This document shows, one piece after another, positions 16,620 through 24,960 of a DNA stretch of 64,000 bases. The position numbers were made by a program, and so were the translations under genes. The stretch is from NCBI RefSeq assembly GCF_006716565.1, contig NZ_VFPG01000001.1:4278001-4342000 (forward strand), in the 5' to 3' direction. This DNA is from Nocardia bhagyanarayanae. GTDB taxonomy: Bacteria > Actinomycetota > Actinomycetes > Mycobacteriales > Mycobacteriaceae. Every line of letters begins with the position of its first letter. Position 1 is the stretch's first letter. Under the pieces are notes generated by a model. That model did no database searches. It was not told the DNA's origin and was given only the letters and a program-made list of their open reading frames with translations.

Positions 16620-17093
16620 ATGAGGAGTCGCGATGAGGTCATGGACCGAATCGATCAGGTGTTCGCGGGCTCGCTGCCACTCACCGAGGACGAACTCACA
16701 CCGCCGAGCATCGACGCGCCGTATGTCATCGAGCATTTTCACGGCCGGTCGCGCGCGGACATCGACCGCTCGAGCTTTCTGCCCGGCCTGCACATGGAAG
16801 ACTTCACATACATGACCGCGCAGGCGGTCGAGTACTACCTCCCGGCGGTGCTGAAGCTGATGCTGATCCAACCGTACGACTTCGAGCTGTGGATCCATCT
16901 CAGCAGCTTTCTGGGGAGTGCGCGGCGCGACGGCGAGACGACCCTGCGCGGCCTCCGCCCCGCACAGCACGCGGCGATCGCGGACTGGTTCGAGCTGCTG
17001 TCCCGCGAGATCGCTGAGGGGATCGGATTCGATCGCAAGGACGCCACGAAGCTGGCGCGGCTCTATCGGCGGCTCGCGAACGCCGCGGCATAG
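16620..17093 (+). CDS. DUF6714-like protein
   Basis: The product has 157 residues from the ATG at 16620; a GTG at 16611 adds three. It opens with RSRDEVMDRIDQVFAG and has a central HMEDFTYMTAQAVEYYLPAV block, as in the DUF6714 family, where a conserved acidic/aromatic segment precedes a helix ending in YYLP. No signal peptide or membrane helix is present, so it is cytoplasmic. Function is unknown. It is read divergently from the secreted-protein gene and is not linked to others. Confidence 0.65.
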   Translation: MRSRDEVMDRIDQVFAGSLPLTEDELTPPSIDAPYVIEHFHGRSRADIDRSSFLPGLHMEDFTYMTAQAVEYYLPAVLKLMLIQPYDFELWIHLSSFLGSARRDGETTLRGLRPAQHAAIADWFELLSREIAEGIGFDRKDATKLARLYRRLANAAA

Positions 17094-17319
17094 CGTTCGG
17101 CGGGTCGTAAATCGCCGACCGGAGGGGGCTATCTCGAGCGCTCGACATGAGGGAGGCTGGGGGATGGGATGTCGGACGAGTCCGAAGCGGTAGACCGTCC
17201 ATACGGTTGTTCGAATCGAATGTGCAAACAGACGTTCGAGACTGTTCGCTCTGTATCCGATCCCCATGATCGCCGGACTCGAGCCTGCGATCGCGGTGGG
17301 TTGGGGGAGAGGGGAGATC

Positions 17320-18447
17320 ATGCGCTGGTTCGCGGCGGCGTTCCTTCTGGTCGTGTCGATGGTGTGGCCCGTGCCGAGTTCCGTCGGCGCGGAACCCGCG
17401 GTCGGCGCGAACTGGCAATCGGAGCTCGATCGGGTCGTGCTCGCCTCCGGGGTGCCGGGCGCGCAGCTGGTGGTGAGCGGCGACTCGGGCGAGATGCGGC
17501 TCAACAGCGGGGTGGGCGATGTCGGCACCGGCGCCCCGTTCCCCGACGACGCGCGGGTGCGCATCGCGAGCAACACGAAGTCGTTCGTGGCCGCCGTCGC
17601 CTTGCAGCTGGTCGGCGAGCGGCGCGTCGAGCTGGACTCGCCGATCGAGGCCTACCTGCCGGGTGTGGTGACCGGGCCGGGTGGCGACGGGCGCCGCATC
17701 ACCGTGCGCAATCTGCTCCAGCACACCAGCGGCATCCCCGATTACCTGACCGAGGTGGACCTCGACAGCGTGGCGGGCATGCAGCGCTACCGTCCGGCGT
17801 CCGAGTTGATCGAGACCGCGCTGGACCGGCCTGCCGAGTTCGAGCCGGGCGCCCGATGGGGTTACTCCAACACGAACTATCTGATCATCGGCTCGATGAT
17901 CGAACAGCTGACCGGCCTGCCGGTCGGCGTCGAGGTGACGCGGCGGATCATCCTGCCGCTCGGACTGCAGGAGACCTACTGGCCGCTGTATCCGCTGGAG
18001 CAGGTGGTGCGGGGACCGCATCCTCGCAACTACCTCGTCGTCGGAGCGGAACGCGTCGATATCACCGACATCGATCCGAACTGGGGCCTCGCCGACGGCG
18101 CGATCGTCGCCAGCGGACGGGACTTGAACCGCTTCTTCATGGCACTGATCACGGGCCGGGTGGTCGCGCCCGCGCAACTCGAGCAGATGCGCACGACGAT
18201 TCCCAGCGGGGTGCCGTTGCTCGACCAGGAGATCGGGCTCGGGCTGTTCCGCAGGGTGAATCGGTGCGGCATCGAGACGTGGGGCCACGGCGGCTCGATC
18301 GCGGGCAGCAGCGTGGTGGGTGCGGCCACCGAACGGCACGCGGTCACCATCGCGATGAATCAGCTCCCCAGCCTCATCTCCTCGCTGGCTCCGCACGGGG
18401 GAGTGCAGGACGTGATCGACATGGTCCTGTGCGACCTCGCCCGGTGA
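17320..18447 (+). CDS. Secreted serine hydrolase (beta-lactamase/D-Ala-D-Ala carboxypeptidase fold)
   Basis: This 375-residue exported penicillin-binding-like hydrolase starts at the ATG at 17320, which follows GAGAGGGGAGATC. A signal peptide (MRWFAAAFLLVVSMVW, cleavage near SVGA) begins the protein. The catalytic SxxK is SNTK at residues 84-87, the YxN motif is YSN in WGYSNTNY, and the third motif is HGG in WGHGGSIAG. The family covers class C beta-lactamases, DD-carboxypeptidases and esterases; the spacing suggests an EstB/DD-peptidase-like enzyme acting in the cell wall. It is a single gene. Confidence 0.87.
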   Translation: MRWFAAAFLLVVSMVWPVPSSVGAEPAVGANWQSELDRVVLASGVPGAQLVVSGDSGEMRLNSGVGDVGTGAPFPDDARVRIASNTKSFVAAVALQLVGERRVELDSPIEAYLPGVVTGPGGDGRRITVRNLLQHTSGIPDYLTEVDLDSVAGMQRYRPASELIETALDRPAEFEPGARWGYSNTNYLIIGSMIEQLTGLPVGVEVTRRIILPLGLQETYWPLYPLEQVVRGPHPRNYLVVGAERVDITDIDPNWGLADGAIVASGRDLNRFFMALITGRVVAPAQLEQMRTTIPSGVPLLDQEIGLGLFRRVNRCGIETWGHGGSIAGSSVVGAATERHAVTIAMNQLPSLISSLAPHGGVQDVIDMVLCDLAR

Positions 18448-18635
18448 GCGCCGGTGGGACGAGCCCGGCCGAATCTCCGGTCGACAAGCCGACGATGCCG
18501 CGAAACCGCTGTGCGCCGATCCGCGACGGTGAATGACGAGGCGACGTACCGGGAGACCGGGAACTCCCCGCACGGGACGGCGGAGCTGCTGATCGCCGGG
18601 CCGCAGTACCGGCGCGAGGGGACGATCCGGCAGCC

Positions 18636-19307
18636 CTAGCCGAGGCTGAACGGCGCGCCCCAGACGGTGAGATGGGAGGCGACGTTCGCGGTTTCGATTT
18701 CGACGCGGATGAAGGCTCGGGCTTGGGCGTAGCCCGCGCAGCCGGTCAGCGCGATGGTGGAGTCGGCCCAGGTGACCGAGGCGGTGTTGCCGCGAAAACG
18801 GTTGACGGGCTTGTGATCTTCGTTGCCGAAGTCGTCGGGAACCTCGACGTCCAGCAGGTAGAACGAGCGGGTCTGGCCGGGCCCGAGCGAGAGCGCGCCG
18901 CCGGACTCCGCGCCGGCGTTCGGGCGGACGTTCTGCCCGTCTCGCCAGCTGAGCCCGCCTTCCACGCCCCCCTCCACCCCGCCGCCGGAGATGTCCACCT
19001 GGCAGCCGACGGTGTAGCCGGGGATGAGCTTGCCGCCCGGCCGGTCGCCCGCGCCGGTCACCTCGACGTGCGCGCTGCCGGACACCCAGACGTTGCGGTG
19101 CAGCGGCGTTCCGCCGAGGGAGGGGTTGATGGTCACCGATTCGCCGGTCAGGCGCACGGTGACCACTGTCCCGTCCATGAGCGTCTGCACTTGGTGGGCG
19201 CCGGGTAGCGGCACCACCACGTCGGCGCCCGCGGTGCCGCAGGCGAGTGCGGCGACACCCGTCGCCACCACCGCTGTGGCTCGTCCGATCTGCTTGCGAC
19301 AGTTCAT
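18636..19307 (-). CDS. MspA-family outer-membrane porin
   Basis: The protein has 223 residues with a signal peptide (MNCRKQIGRATAVVATGVAA, then GTAGA). It shows MspA-family features: DGTVVTVRLTGESVTINPSL near the N terminus, LHRNVWVSGSAHVEV, a glycine-rich YTVGCQVDISGGG constriction-side segment and a C-terminal GCAGYAQARAFIRV strand. MspA proteins form octameric channels in the mycolate outer membrane, so the gene is strong evidence for a mycolic-acid actinomycete. An AAGGGT binding site precedes the ATG. The start is only 27 bases after the stop of the MFS gene, so it is probably the last gene of the polyketide operon. Confidence 0.88.
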   Translation of the reverse strand: MNCRKQIGRATAVVATGVAALACGTAGADVVVPLPGAHQVQTLMDGTVVTVRLTGESVTINPSLGGTPLHRNVWVSGSAHVEVTGAGDRPGGKLIPGYTVGCQVDISGGGVEGGVEGGLSWRDGQNVRPNAGAESGGALSLGPGQTRSFYLLDVEVPDDFGNEDHKPVNRFRGNTASVTWADSTIALTGCAGYAQARAFIRVEIETANVASHLTVWGAPFSLG

Positions 19308-19334
19308 GATTACCCTTCGATCTCGGCCCGCCCG

Positions 19335-20909
19335 TCAGGACGGGGCGGGTGCGTCGTCGTGTTCGGGCGCCGCCGGATCCTGGACGAAATCCCGGCGGCG
19401 GATCAGGAAGAGCGCGGCGGCGCCGACGATCACGCTGGCCAGCCCGCCGATGGTCGCCACGGCGTGCAGACCGGACACGAACGCTCGGTGCGCGGCGTCG
19501 GTCAACTCGGCCGCGTGCGCGGCCGAGGTCTCGGTCGTCAGCCGGTCGATGGATCCGGCCGCGACCGCGTCCACCGCGGCGGCGGGCACCGGCTGCCCGG
19601 ACAGACTGTCGGCGATCCGCGCGTGCGCGACCGCGCCGAGCACCGCGACGCCCAGTGCCGAACCCACTTGCTGGAAGGTCTCGTTCACGCCGGAGCCCAT
19701 GCCGGAGTCCTCCGGTGCGACGATGGCGACCGAGGCGTTGGCCCGCGGCGGATTGAACAACCCCATGCCGATGCCCGCGACCAGGAACGGCACCAGGGCG
19801 GCGGTCCAATCGTCCTCCGGGCCGATGGCGTTGAGCAGCAGGAACCCGATACCGGTGAGGATCAGCGCCGCGCCGATCAACCGGTTGGTCGCGACCCGCA
19901 CGCTCAGCACGCCGCCGAGCACGCCCGCCACCAGCAGCATCGCGGTGAGCGGCAGGAAGCGCAGCCCGGTCTCGATGGCGGAGTGGCCGAGCACGCCCTG
20001 CATCCACAGCACGCCGAACAGGATCACCGGGATGACAGCGAAATTCAGGACGAACGTCGCCGCCGACAGCGCGTCGAAGGTGCGGTTGGCGAACAGCCCG
20101 AGATCGAGCATGGGATGCCTGCCGCGGCGCTGCACCAGTACGAACGCGGCGACCAGTACGACGCAGCCGGTGAAGCACAGGATGGTCGAACCCGCCGTCC
20201 ACCCGGTCACCGGACCGCGAATGATCCCGTAAACCAACAGGAACAGCGCGGACGAGAACAGCACGAGTCCGGCCCGATCCACCGGCCTGCCGCCCCGGCG
20301 TGCGCTCTCGGGCACCTTCGCCAGCACCACGAGCAACGCCACCAGCCCGGTCGGCACGTTCAGGTAGAACACCCAGCGCCAATCGATCTCGGTGAGCGCG
20401 CCGCCGACCAGCGGTCCGGCGGCGACCGAGACTCCGGTCGTCATGCCGAACAGGCCGAACGCGGTACCGCGCTCCTTGCCGGTGAAGGCCGCGGCGAGCA
20501 TCGCGGGGCCGACCGCGTAGAGGATGGCCGCGCCGACGCCCTGGACGCCGCGCGAAAGATTGAGCAGGAGCGGACTTCCCGCGACACCGCATGCCACCGA
20601 CGCCGCGGTGAACACCACGAGGCCGGCGGCGAACAGGCTGCGCCTGCCGACCCGGTCCGCCAGCGAGCCGCTGGTCAGCAGGCACGCGGCCATGCCGAGC
20701 GCGTAGGCGTCCACCACCCATTGCAGCGCGCCGAAGCTGGCCGACAGGTCGGCCTGGATGGCGGGCAGCGACACGTTCACCACGGTGATGTCCAGGGTGA
20801 GCATGAAGGTGGAGACGCAGACGGTGGCGAGCACCCACCACCGGCTCGGATCGCGCACCGGTTCGAGCGCCGCCGAACTCGCCGTGGTGACGGGGCGTGT
20901 GGTGGTCAT
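19335..20909 (-). CDS. MFS drug/metabolite exporter (DHA2, 14 TM)
   Basis: This is a 524-residue transporter of the EmrB/QacA class, a proton antiporter of the inner membrane. TM1 begins WWVLATVCVSTFMLTLDITV; the DHA2 marker LDITVVNVSLPAI and the A-loop GSLADRVGRR are present. About 14 hydrophobic segments follow. The ATG at 20909 overlaps the TGA of the F420-type reductase gene by 4 bases. The long frame upstream of that ATG is not coding. Its position at the end of the biosynthetic genes suggests export of, or self-resistance to, the polyketide product. Confidence 0.9.
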   Translation of the reverse strand: MTTTRPVTTASSAALEPVRDPSRWWVLATVCVSTFMLTLDITVVNVSLPAIQADLSASFGALQWVVDAYALGMAACLLTSGSLADRVGRRSLFAAGLVVFTAASVACGVAGSPLLLNLSRGVQGVGAAILYAVGPAMLAAAFTGKERGTAFGLFGMTTGVSVAAGPLVGGALTEIDWRWVFYLNVPTGLVALLVVLAKVPESARRGGRPVDRAGLVLFSSALFLLVYGIIRGPVTGWTAGSTILCFTGCVVLVAAFVLVQRRGRHPMLDLGLFANRTFDALSAATFVLNFAVIPVILFGVLWMQGVLGHSAIETGLRFLPLTAMLLVAGVLGGVLSVRVATNRLIGAALILTGIGFLLLNAIGPEDDWTAALVPFLVAGIGMGLFNPPRANASVAIVAPEDSGMGSGVNETFQQVGSALGVAVLGAVAHARIADSLSGQPVPAAAVDAVAAGSIDRLTTETSAAHAAELTDAAHRAFVSGLHAVATIGGLASVIVGAAALFLIRRRDFVQDPAAPEHDDAPAPS

Positions 20910-21352
20910 GGGGTCTCGCTCCAGCCGTGCAGTAGGAAGACGGGGTGTTTGTGCGCCTCGGCGGCGAACACGGCGGGCGCCGAGCGCGGCGAGGCGTCGA
21001 AGTACGGGATCGTCACCGGCGCCCTCTTGACGTACTGGTGCAGCACCTGCCCCGCGCGGTCGCCGTGCACGGCCTCCGCCCACACCCGCTGTTCGTCGTG
21101 GCCGCGGCGCAACAGAACGACGTCGCGTGCGCGCACGTTGTGCACCCAGCCCACCTCCCCGTAAGGGGAGACGAGCCACCGCTGTCCGTCGAATTCGATG
21201 ATGCGGACCGGATTTCGGCGCGCGAGGCCGCTGCGCCTTCCGATGGTCTCCAGGATGTACATGCCGTCCGGTCCCGCGCCGCGCGCGGCCAACGCCATCA
21301 CGGCGCGGTTGAGGACCTTACGGACCGGACCGGCTTGGTACTTCGCTGCCAT
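20906..21352 (-). CDS. Deazaflavin (F420)-dependent nitroreductase family protein
   Basis: This 148-residue protein is of the DDN/F420H2-dependent reductase family with a split beta-barrel. It has ILETIGRRSGLARRNPVRII near residues 33-52, where the family binds the F420 phosphates, and the block LVSPYGEVGWVHNVRARDVV near 60-80. F420-dependent members reduce enones, quinones or nitro groups in mycobacteria and Nocardia. It lies between the MMPL and MFS transporter genes and overlaps the latter. It may reduce a double bond in the polyketide, but the substrate is not shown by sequence. Confidence 0.88.
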   Translation of the reverse strand: MAAKYQAGPVRKVLNRAVMALAARGAGPDGMYILETIGRRSGLARRNPVRIIEFDGQRWLVSPYGEVGWVHNVRARDVVLLRRGHDEQRVWAEAVHGDRAGQVLHQYVKRAPVTIPYFDASPRSAPAVFAAEAHKHPVFLLHGWSETP

Positions 21353-21420
21353 GAGCTATGTCCTTCCGGGGCGGCGGGCCCGGCCAGAGGAGTCGACCGG
21401 GCCCGCCACGAAACCGGCGA

Positions 21421-23661
21421 TCACCGCGACAGCGCTGTCGAGGTCGCCGCCGTGGCGCCGAGCGCATCTGCCGGTTCGATGCCACTCGGCCGGCCGGCAC
21501 CGCCGGGCTCCGGAGCCGCGTCGGCTCCAGGTTCGGGAATTCCGTACTTCTGCCACCAGGCGGCCAGCGGCTTGGGCGCCCACCAGGCCTTGTCGCCGAG
21601 CAGCCGCATCGTGGCGGGCACCAGCAGACCGCGCACGATGGTGGCGTCCAGGAAGATGGCGAGCACCAGGCCGACGCCGATCATCTTCACGATGGTGATG
21701 CCGGAGAACACGAACGCGCCGAGCACCACCGCGAGCAGCAGCGCGGCGCTGGTGATCAGTCGCGCTGTGTGCCGCACGCCGAAGGCCACCGACTCCACCG
21801 GATCGCCGCTGCGCAGGTAGTGCTCGCGAATGCGCGCCAGCAGGAACACCTCGTAGTCCATGGCCAGACCGAAGGCGATCGCCATGATCATCATCGGCAT
21901 GTTCGCGTCCATGAATCCCGCTGGAACGAAATTCAGTGGGCCGGAAAGGAACCCGTACTGGAAGATGAGCGCGACGATGCCGAAGGTGGCGAACAGCGAG
22001 AGCAGGTTCATCAGCACCGACTTCAGCGGAAGCAGCACCGAGCCGAAGGCGAGGAACAGCACCGCGAACGACACCACCGTGACGATCAGCAGCATCCACG
22101 GCAGCCGCTCGGCGAGCATGTCGAGCAGGTCGGCCACCGCCGCCGGGCGGTTGGTGAACGACGCGGTCGCCTCGGCGGGCGGCTCGACGGCCCGCAGTTG
22201 GCGCACCACGTCGCGGATCGGCGCGTCCATCGAGTCCAGCGAGTAGCCGAGCGTGACGCGGGCCAGGTCGCCCGCCGTTCCCGTGACGGCGGCGCTGTCC
22301 ACGCCCTGCACCGCGCGCAGGCGGTCGAGATAGCCCGAAAGCGCTTGCTGGGCTTGCGGACTCGCGGCATCGCCGGGCATGTCGACCACCGCGGTGATCA
22401 CCTTGGTCGGATCGAGCGGGAAGTCGCGATCGAGCTCCTCGGAGACGACCCGGCTGTCGGTGCCCGCGGGCAACGCCCAGTCGGCGGGCCGCGACCAGGT
22501 CGCACCCAGCAGCGGCAGACCGAGCAATACCAGCACCAGGCCGATGCTGCCCGCGGCGAGCACCGGACGGCGCATGACCGCGTGCGCGACCTTGTACCAG
22601 CGCGCGCCCGGCTCGCCGCCGCGCTTGCCGAACGACGGCAGCGGGATCCGCAAGGAGTTGATGCGCAGGCCGGCGAAGCGCAGCAGGGCGGGCATCACGA
22701 TGAGCGCGCCGAGCACCGCGAACAGCACCACGCTGACGCCGGAGTAGCCGAGCGAGGTGAGGAACCGCGACGGGAAGATCACCAGGCCGCCGAGGGTGAC
22801 CGCGACGGTGATGCCGGAGACGGCGACGGTGCGACCCGCGGTGGCCATGGTGGTGCCGATGGCGTCGTCGACCGTGCGGCCCGCGGCCAGCTCGTCACGG
22901 AATCGGTTGACGATGAGCAGCGCGTAGTCGATGGCGAGGCCGAGGCCGAGCAGGACGACCAGGTTGATCGAGAAGGTGGACAGGTCGGTGAACGTGCCGA
23001 CCACCCGCAGCACCGCGAGCGAGCCGACCGAGACCACCACGCCGACCGCGAGCGGCAGCGCCGCGGCGATCGCGCTGCGGAAGATGATGATCAGCAGGAT
23101 CAGCAGCAGCGGGAACGAGATCAGCTCGGCGCGGGCGAGGTCTTCCTCGGTGATGTCGTTGAACTGATCGTTCACCGCGACGAGGCCGCCGAAGCGGACC
23201 TCGAGGCCGGGCTGGTCGAAGAGGTGCTCGATCTCGCGCCACACCACGACCCGGTCTTCCTCGATCTGGCCGGGCAACTGCATGGAGATGTAGGTCTTGT
23301 GCCGGTCGGCGGAGACGAAGTCCGGCGAGCCGGTGGTCCAGAACGTCTCCAGCCAGGTGTAGGAGCTGCGCGGGACCTTGGCGACCGCGTCCTCGACCTG
23401 CGCGCGGAAGCGCGGATCGTCGACGGTCATCTCCGCGCTCTCGTACATGACCACTACGTCGGCGACGTGCCTGCCGAGGGTGGTTTCCAGGATCTCGTCC
23501 GCGTGGGACGACTCACTGGTCGGATCGTCCAGTCCGGCGCCGCCGCCGAGCAGGTTTCCCGCACCGGAGCCCCAGAGACCGCCGAGCAGGATGAACAGAA
23601 CGGTGCCTACCACCACCCATCTGCGATGGGCGGCGGACCACCTGCCGAGTTTCTCGAACAC
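21421..23661 (-). CDS. MMPL/RND-family lipid or metabolite transporter
   Basis: This 746-residue MMPL protein has two repeats of TM1, a periplasmic domain and a five- or six-helix bundle. TM1 is WVVVGTVLFILLGGLWG, followed by the family GGAGLDDPTSES loop. The helix blocks with GLGLAIDYALLIVNRFRDEL and AIAFGLAMDYEVFLLARIRE hold the Asp-Tyr pairs used for proton relay. The start is a GTG at 23661 with GGAGG 6 bases before it. MMPL proteins in mycolata export complex lipids such as PKS products, which fits the genes upstream. The 98-base gap before it contains a TATATA box and a palindrome, so it may also have its own promoter. Confidence 0.92.
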   Translation of the reverse strand: MFEKLGRWSAAHRRWVVVGTVLFILLGGLWGSGAGNLLGGGAGLDDPTSESSHADEILETTLGRHVADVVVMYESAEMTVDDPRFRAQVEDAVAKVPRSSYTWLETFWTTGSPDFVSADRHKTYISMQLPGQIEEDRVVVWREIEHLFDQPGLEVRFGGLVAVNDQFNDITEEDLARAELISFPLLLILLIIIFRSAIAAALPLAVGVVVSVGSLAVLRVVGTFTDLSTFSINLVVLLGLGLAIDYALLIVNRFRDELAAGRTVDDAIGTTMATAGRTVAVSGITVAVTLGGLVIFPSRFLTSLGYSGVSVVLFAVLGALIVMPALLRFAGLRINSLRIPLPSFGKRGGEPGARWYKVAHAVMRRPVLAAGSIGLVLVLLGLPLLGATWSRPADWALPAGTDSRVVSEELDRDFPLDPTKVITAVVDMPGDAASPQAQQALSGYLDRLRAVQGVDSAAVTGTAGDLARVTLGYSLDSMDAPIRDVVRQLRAVEPPAEATASFTNRPAAVADLLDMLAERLPWMLLIVTVVSFAVLFLAFGSVLLPLKSVLMNLLSLFATFGIVALIFQYGFLSGPLNFVPAGFMDANMPMMIMAIAFGLAMDYEVFLLARIREHYLRSGDPVESVAFGVRHTARLITSAALLLAVVLGAFVFSGITIVKMIGVGLVLAIFLDATIVRGLLVPATMRLLGDKAWWAPKPLAAWWQKYGIPEPGADAAPEPGGAGRPSGIEPADALGATAATSTALSR

Positions 23662-23673
23662 GATTCCTCCACC

Positions 23674-23706
23674 TATATAGAGTCGTACTATCCACTACAG
23701 GTAGTG
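23674..23706 (-). promoter_or_regulatory. Candidate operator and -10 box before the MMPL gene
   Basis: The palindrome CACTACAGGTAGTG (two 6-base arms around AG) lies at 23693-23706, and TATATA at 23674-23679. Both fall in the 98-base gap between the cyclase stop and the MMPL start. The layout, with operator just upstream of a -10-like box and then GGAGG, suggests an internal promoter controlled by a dimeric repressor. No regulator gene is adjacent. Confidence 0.4.
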
Positions 23707-23759
23707 CTGCTATCTATTTCTGGAATGCTACGGCCGGTTGCCAAGCGCGGCAACAGCAA

Positions 23760-24959
23760 TCAGACGAAGGCCAGCGCCCGCACCGGCGCGCCGAAGCCGC
23801 CGCGCAGCTTCGCGGCGCCGACCACGAGGGTCGCGCCGCTTTCCGGGACCGTGTCCAGCGCCGCCAGATTCTCGATGCCGTACCGGCCGGAGCGCAGCAG
23901 CATCCGGTGCACCATCGGCTCGAATCGGGTACCGACATCCAGGCTGCTTGTGTCGGTGCCGAAGCCGACGATGGAGCGTTCGGTGAGCAGGAATTCGGCG
24001 GCGTCGGGGCCGATGCCGGGAATCAGCAGGGCCAGCCGCAGCGGGTCGAAGGGCAGATAGGCGGCGGGATCGTGGACGCGGTGGTACCAGCCGGTGTCCA
24101 TCGCGACGAACGCGCCGTCGGGGATGCGGCCGTTGCGCCGCTCCCAGTCGAGCAGGTCCTCCACGTGCAGTTCGGTCGTGTTGTCCTGGGCCGCTCGCTC
24201 GGCGATGCGGACTACGCACAGCGGCGCGACCAGGTTCTCCACCGGGATCGCGTCGGCGCGCGCCAGGCCGCGCTGGGAATGCGCGGGCACGTCGATGTGA
24301 GTTCCGGTGTGCTCGTTCATGGTCCATTCGGCGGTGTTGAAGCCGATGATCTCCTCGAACATCACCTGACGCTGCACCGGCCGGCGCACATACAGGTTGA
24401 ACACCGGGAAGTCCGGCCCCACCGCGTGGGTCAGGTCGCGCACGGTGAAACCGCTCAGGTTCAGCGGTTGTGCCTGGGCGCGCGGTGCGCCGACCACCCC
24501 GGCGGCGGCCGACGCGCCCGCGATGCCGAGCGCCGCGCCCAGTGCGGTGCGCAGCGCGCGGCGACGGCCGATGCCCTCGGCGGCGATCGCGCCATGGCCG
24601 TGCTCGTGCGTCGCCCTAGCGCCGAGTTCACGCGGGGCTCGCGCACCGCGTCCGTTGTGCGCGGCAGCGTGGTATCCGTGGTGATCGACGGCGTCGTGCC
24701 CGTTGTACGTGGCGGCGCCGTGTCCGTTGTGCGCGGTCGCGCTGTGCCGGTGGTCCGCGGCAACGCTGTGGCTGTCCGCGGCGCTGTGGCCATGGTGTGC
24801 GGCGGTGCTGCGCGCGTTGTGCGGTGGGACACCGTGGTCGTGGCGCGCGCCCTCGTCGTGCTCGTGGTGCGCGCCTGCGTGGTGTCCGTGCCCGGTGCAC
24901 AGGTCGTCGTGCGGCGGCGCCTCGGCCAGGGCGGCGGCGAGGATCTGCGGGGAGCACAT
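23760..24959 (-). CDS. Cyclase-family metalloenzyme with long His-rich leader and internal Tat-like signal
   Basis: The catalytic part, about residues 165-399, is a cyclase/kynurenine-formamidase fold. It has the metal motif HTGTHIDVPAH, FVAMDTGW and a C-terminal GFGTDTSSLD block. Before it come about 130 unusual residues with some 26 His, in repeated HGH, HNGH and HHGY units, and then a twin-arginine-like signal (GRRRALRTALGAALGIAG, cleavage near AQA). The ATG at 24959 lies one base after the FAD-enzyme stop. The natural start could instead lie close to the RRR. These enzymes hydrolyse or cyclise acyl substrates using Zn or Mn. A role in tailoring the polyketide is inferred from the operon only. 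Confidence 0.8.
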   Translation of the reverse strand: MCSPQILAAALAEAPPHDDLCTGHGHHAGAHHEHDEGARHDHGVPPHNARSTAAHHGHSAADSHSVAADHRHSATAHNGHGAATYNGHDAVDHHGYHAAAHNGRGARAPRELGARATHEHGHGAIAAEGIGRRRALRTALGAALGIAGASAAAGVVGAPRAQAQPLNLSGFTVRDLTHAVGPDFPVFNLYVRRPVQRQVMFEEIIGFNTAEWTMNEHTGTHIDVPAHSQRGLARADAIPVENLVAPLCVVRIAERAAQDNTTELHVEDLLDWERRNGRIPDGAFVAMDTGWYHRVHDPAAYLPFDPLRLALLIPGIGPDAAEFLLTERSIVGFGTDTSSLDVGTRFEPMVHRMLLRSGRYGIENLAALDTVPESGATLVVGAAKLRGGFGAPVRALAFV

Positions 24960-24960
24960 G

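Noticed and set aside
21358..24060. A 900-codon open frame on the plus strand opposite the MMPL and cyclase genes
   Set aside because: It is a shadow of high-GC codon usage: it is rich in Arg, Gln, His and Gly, has no domain, and lies opposite clear genes. The same holds for the long plus-strand frames at 19359-21164 and 55314-57854.
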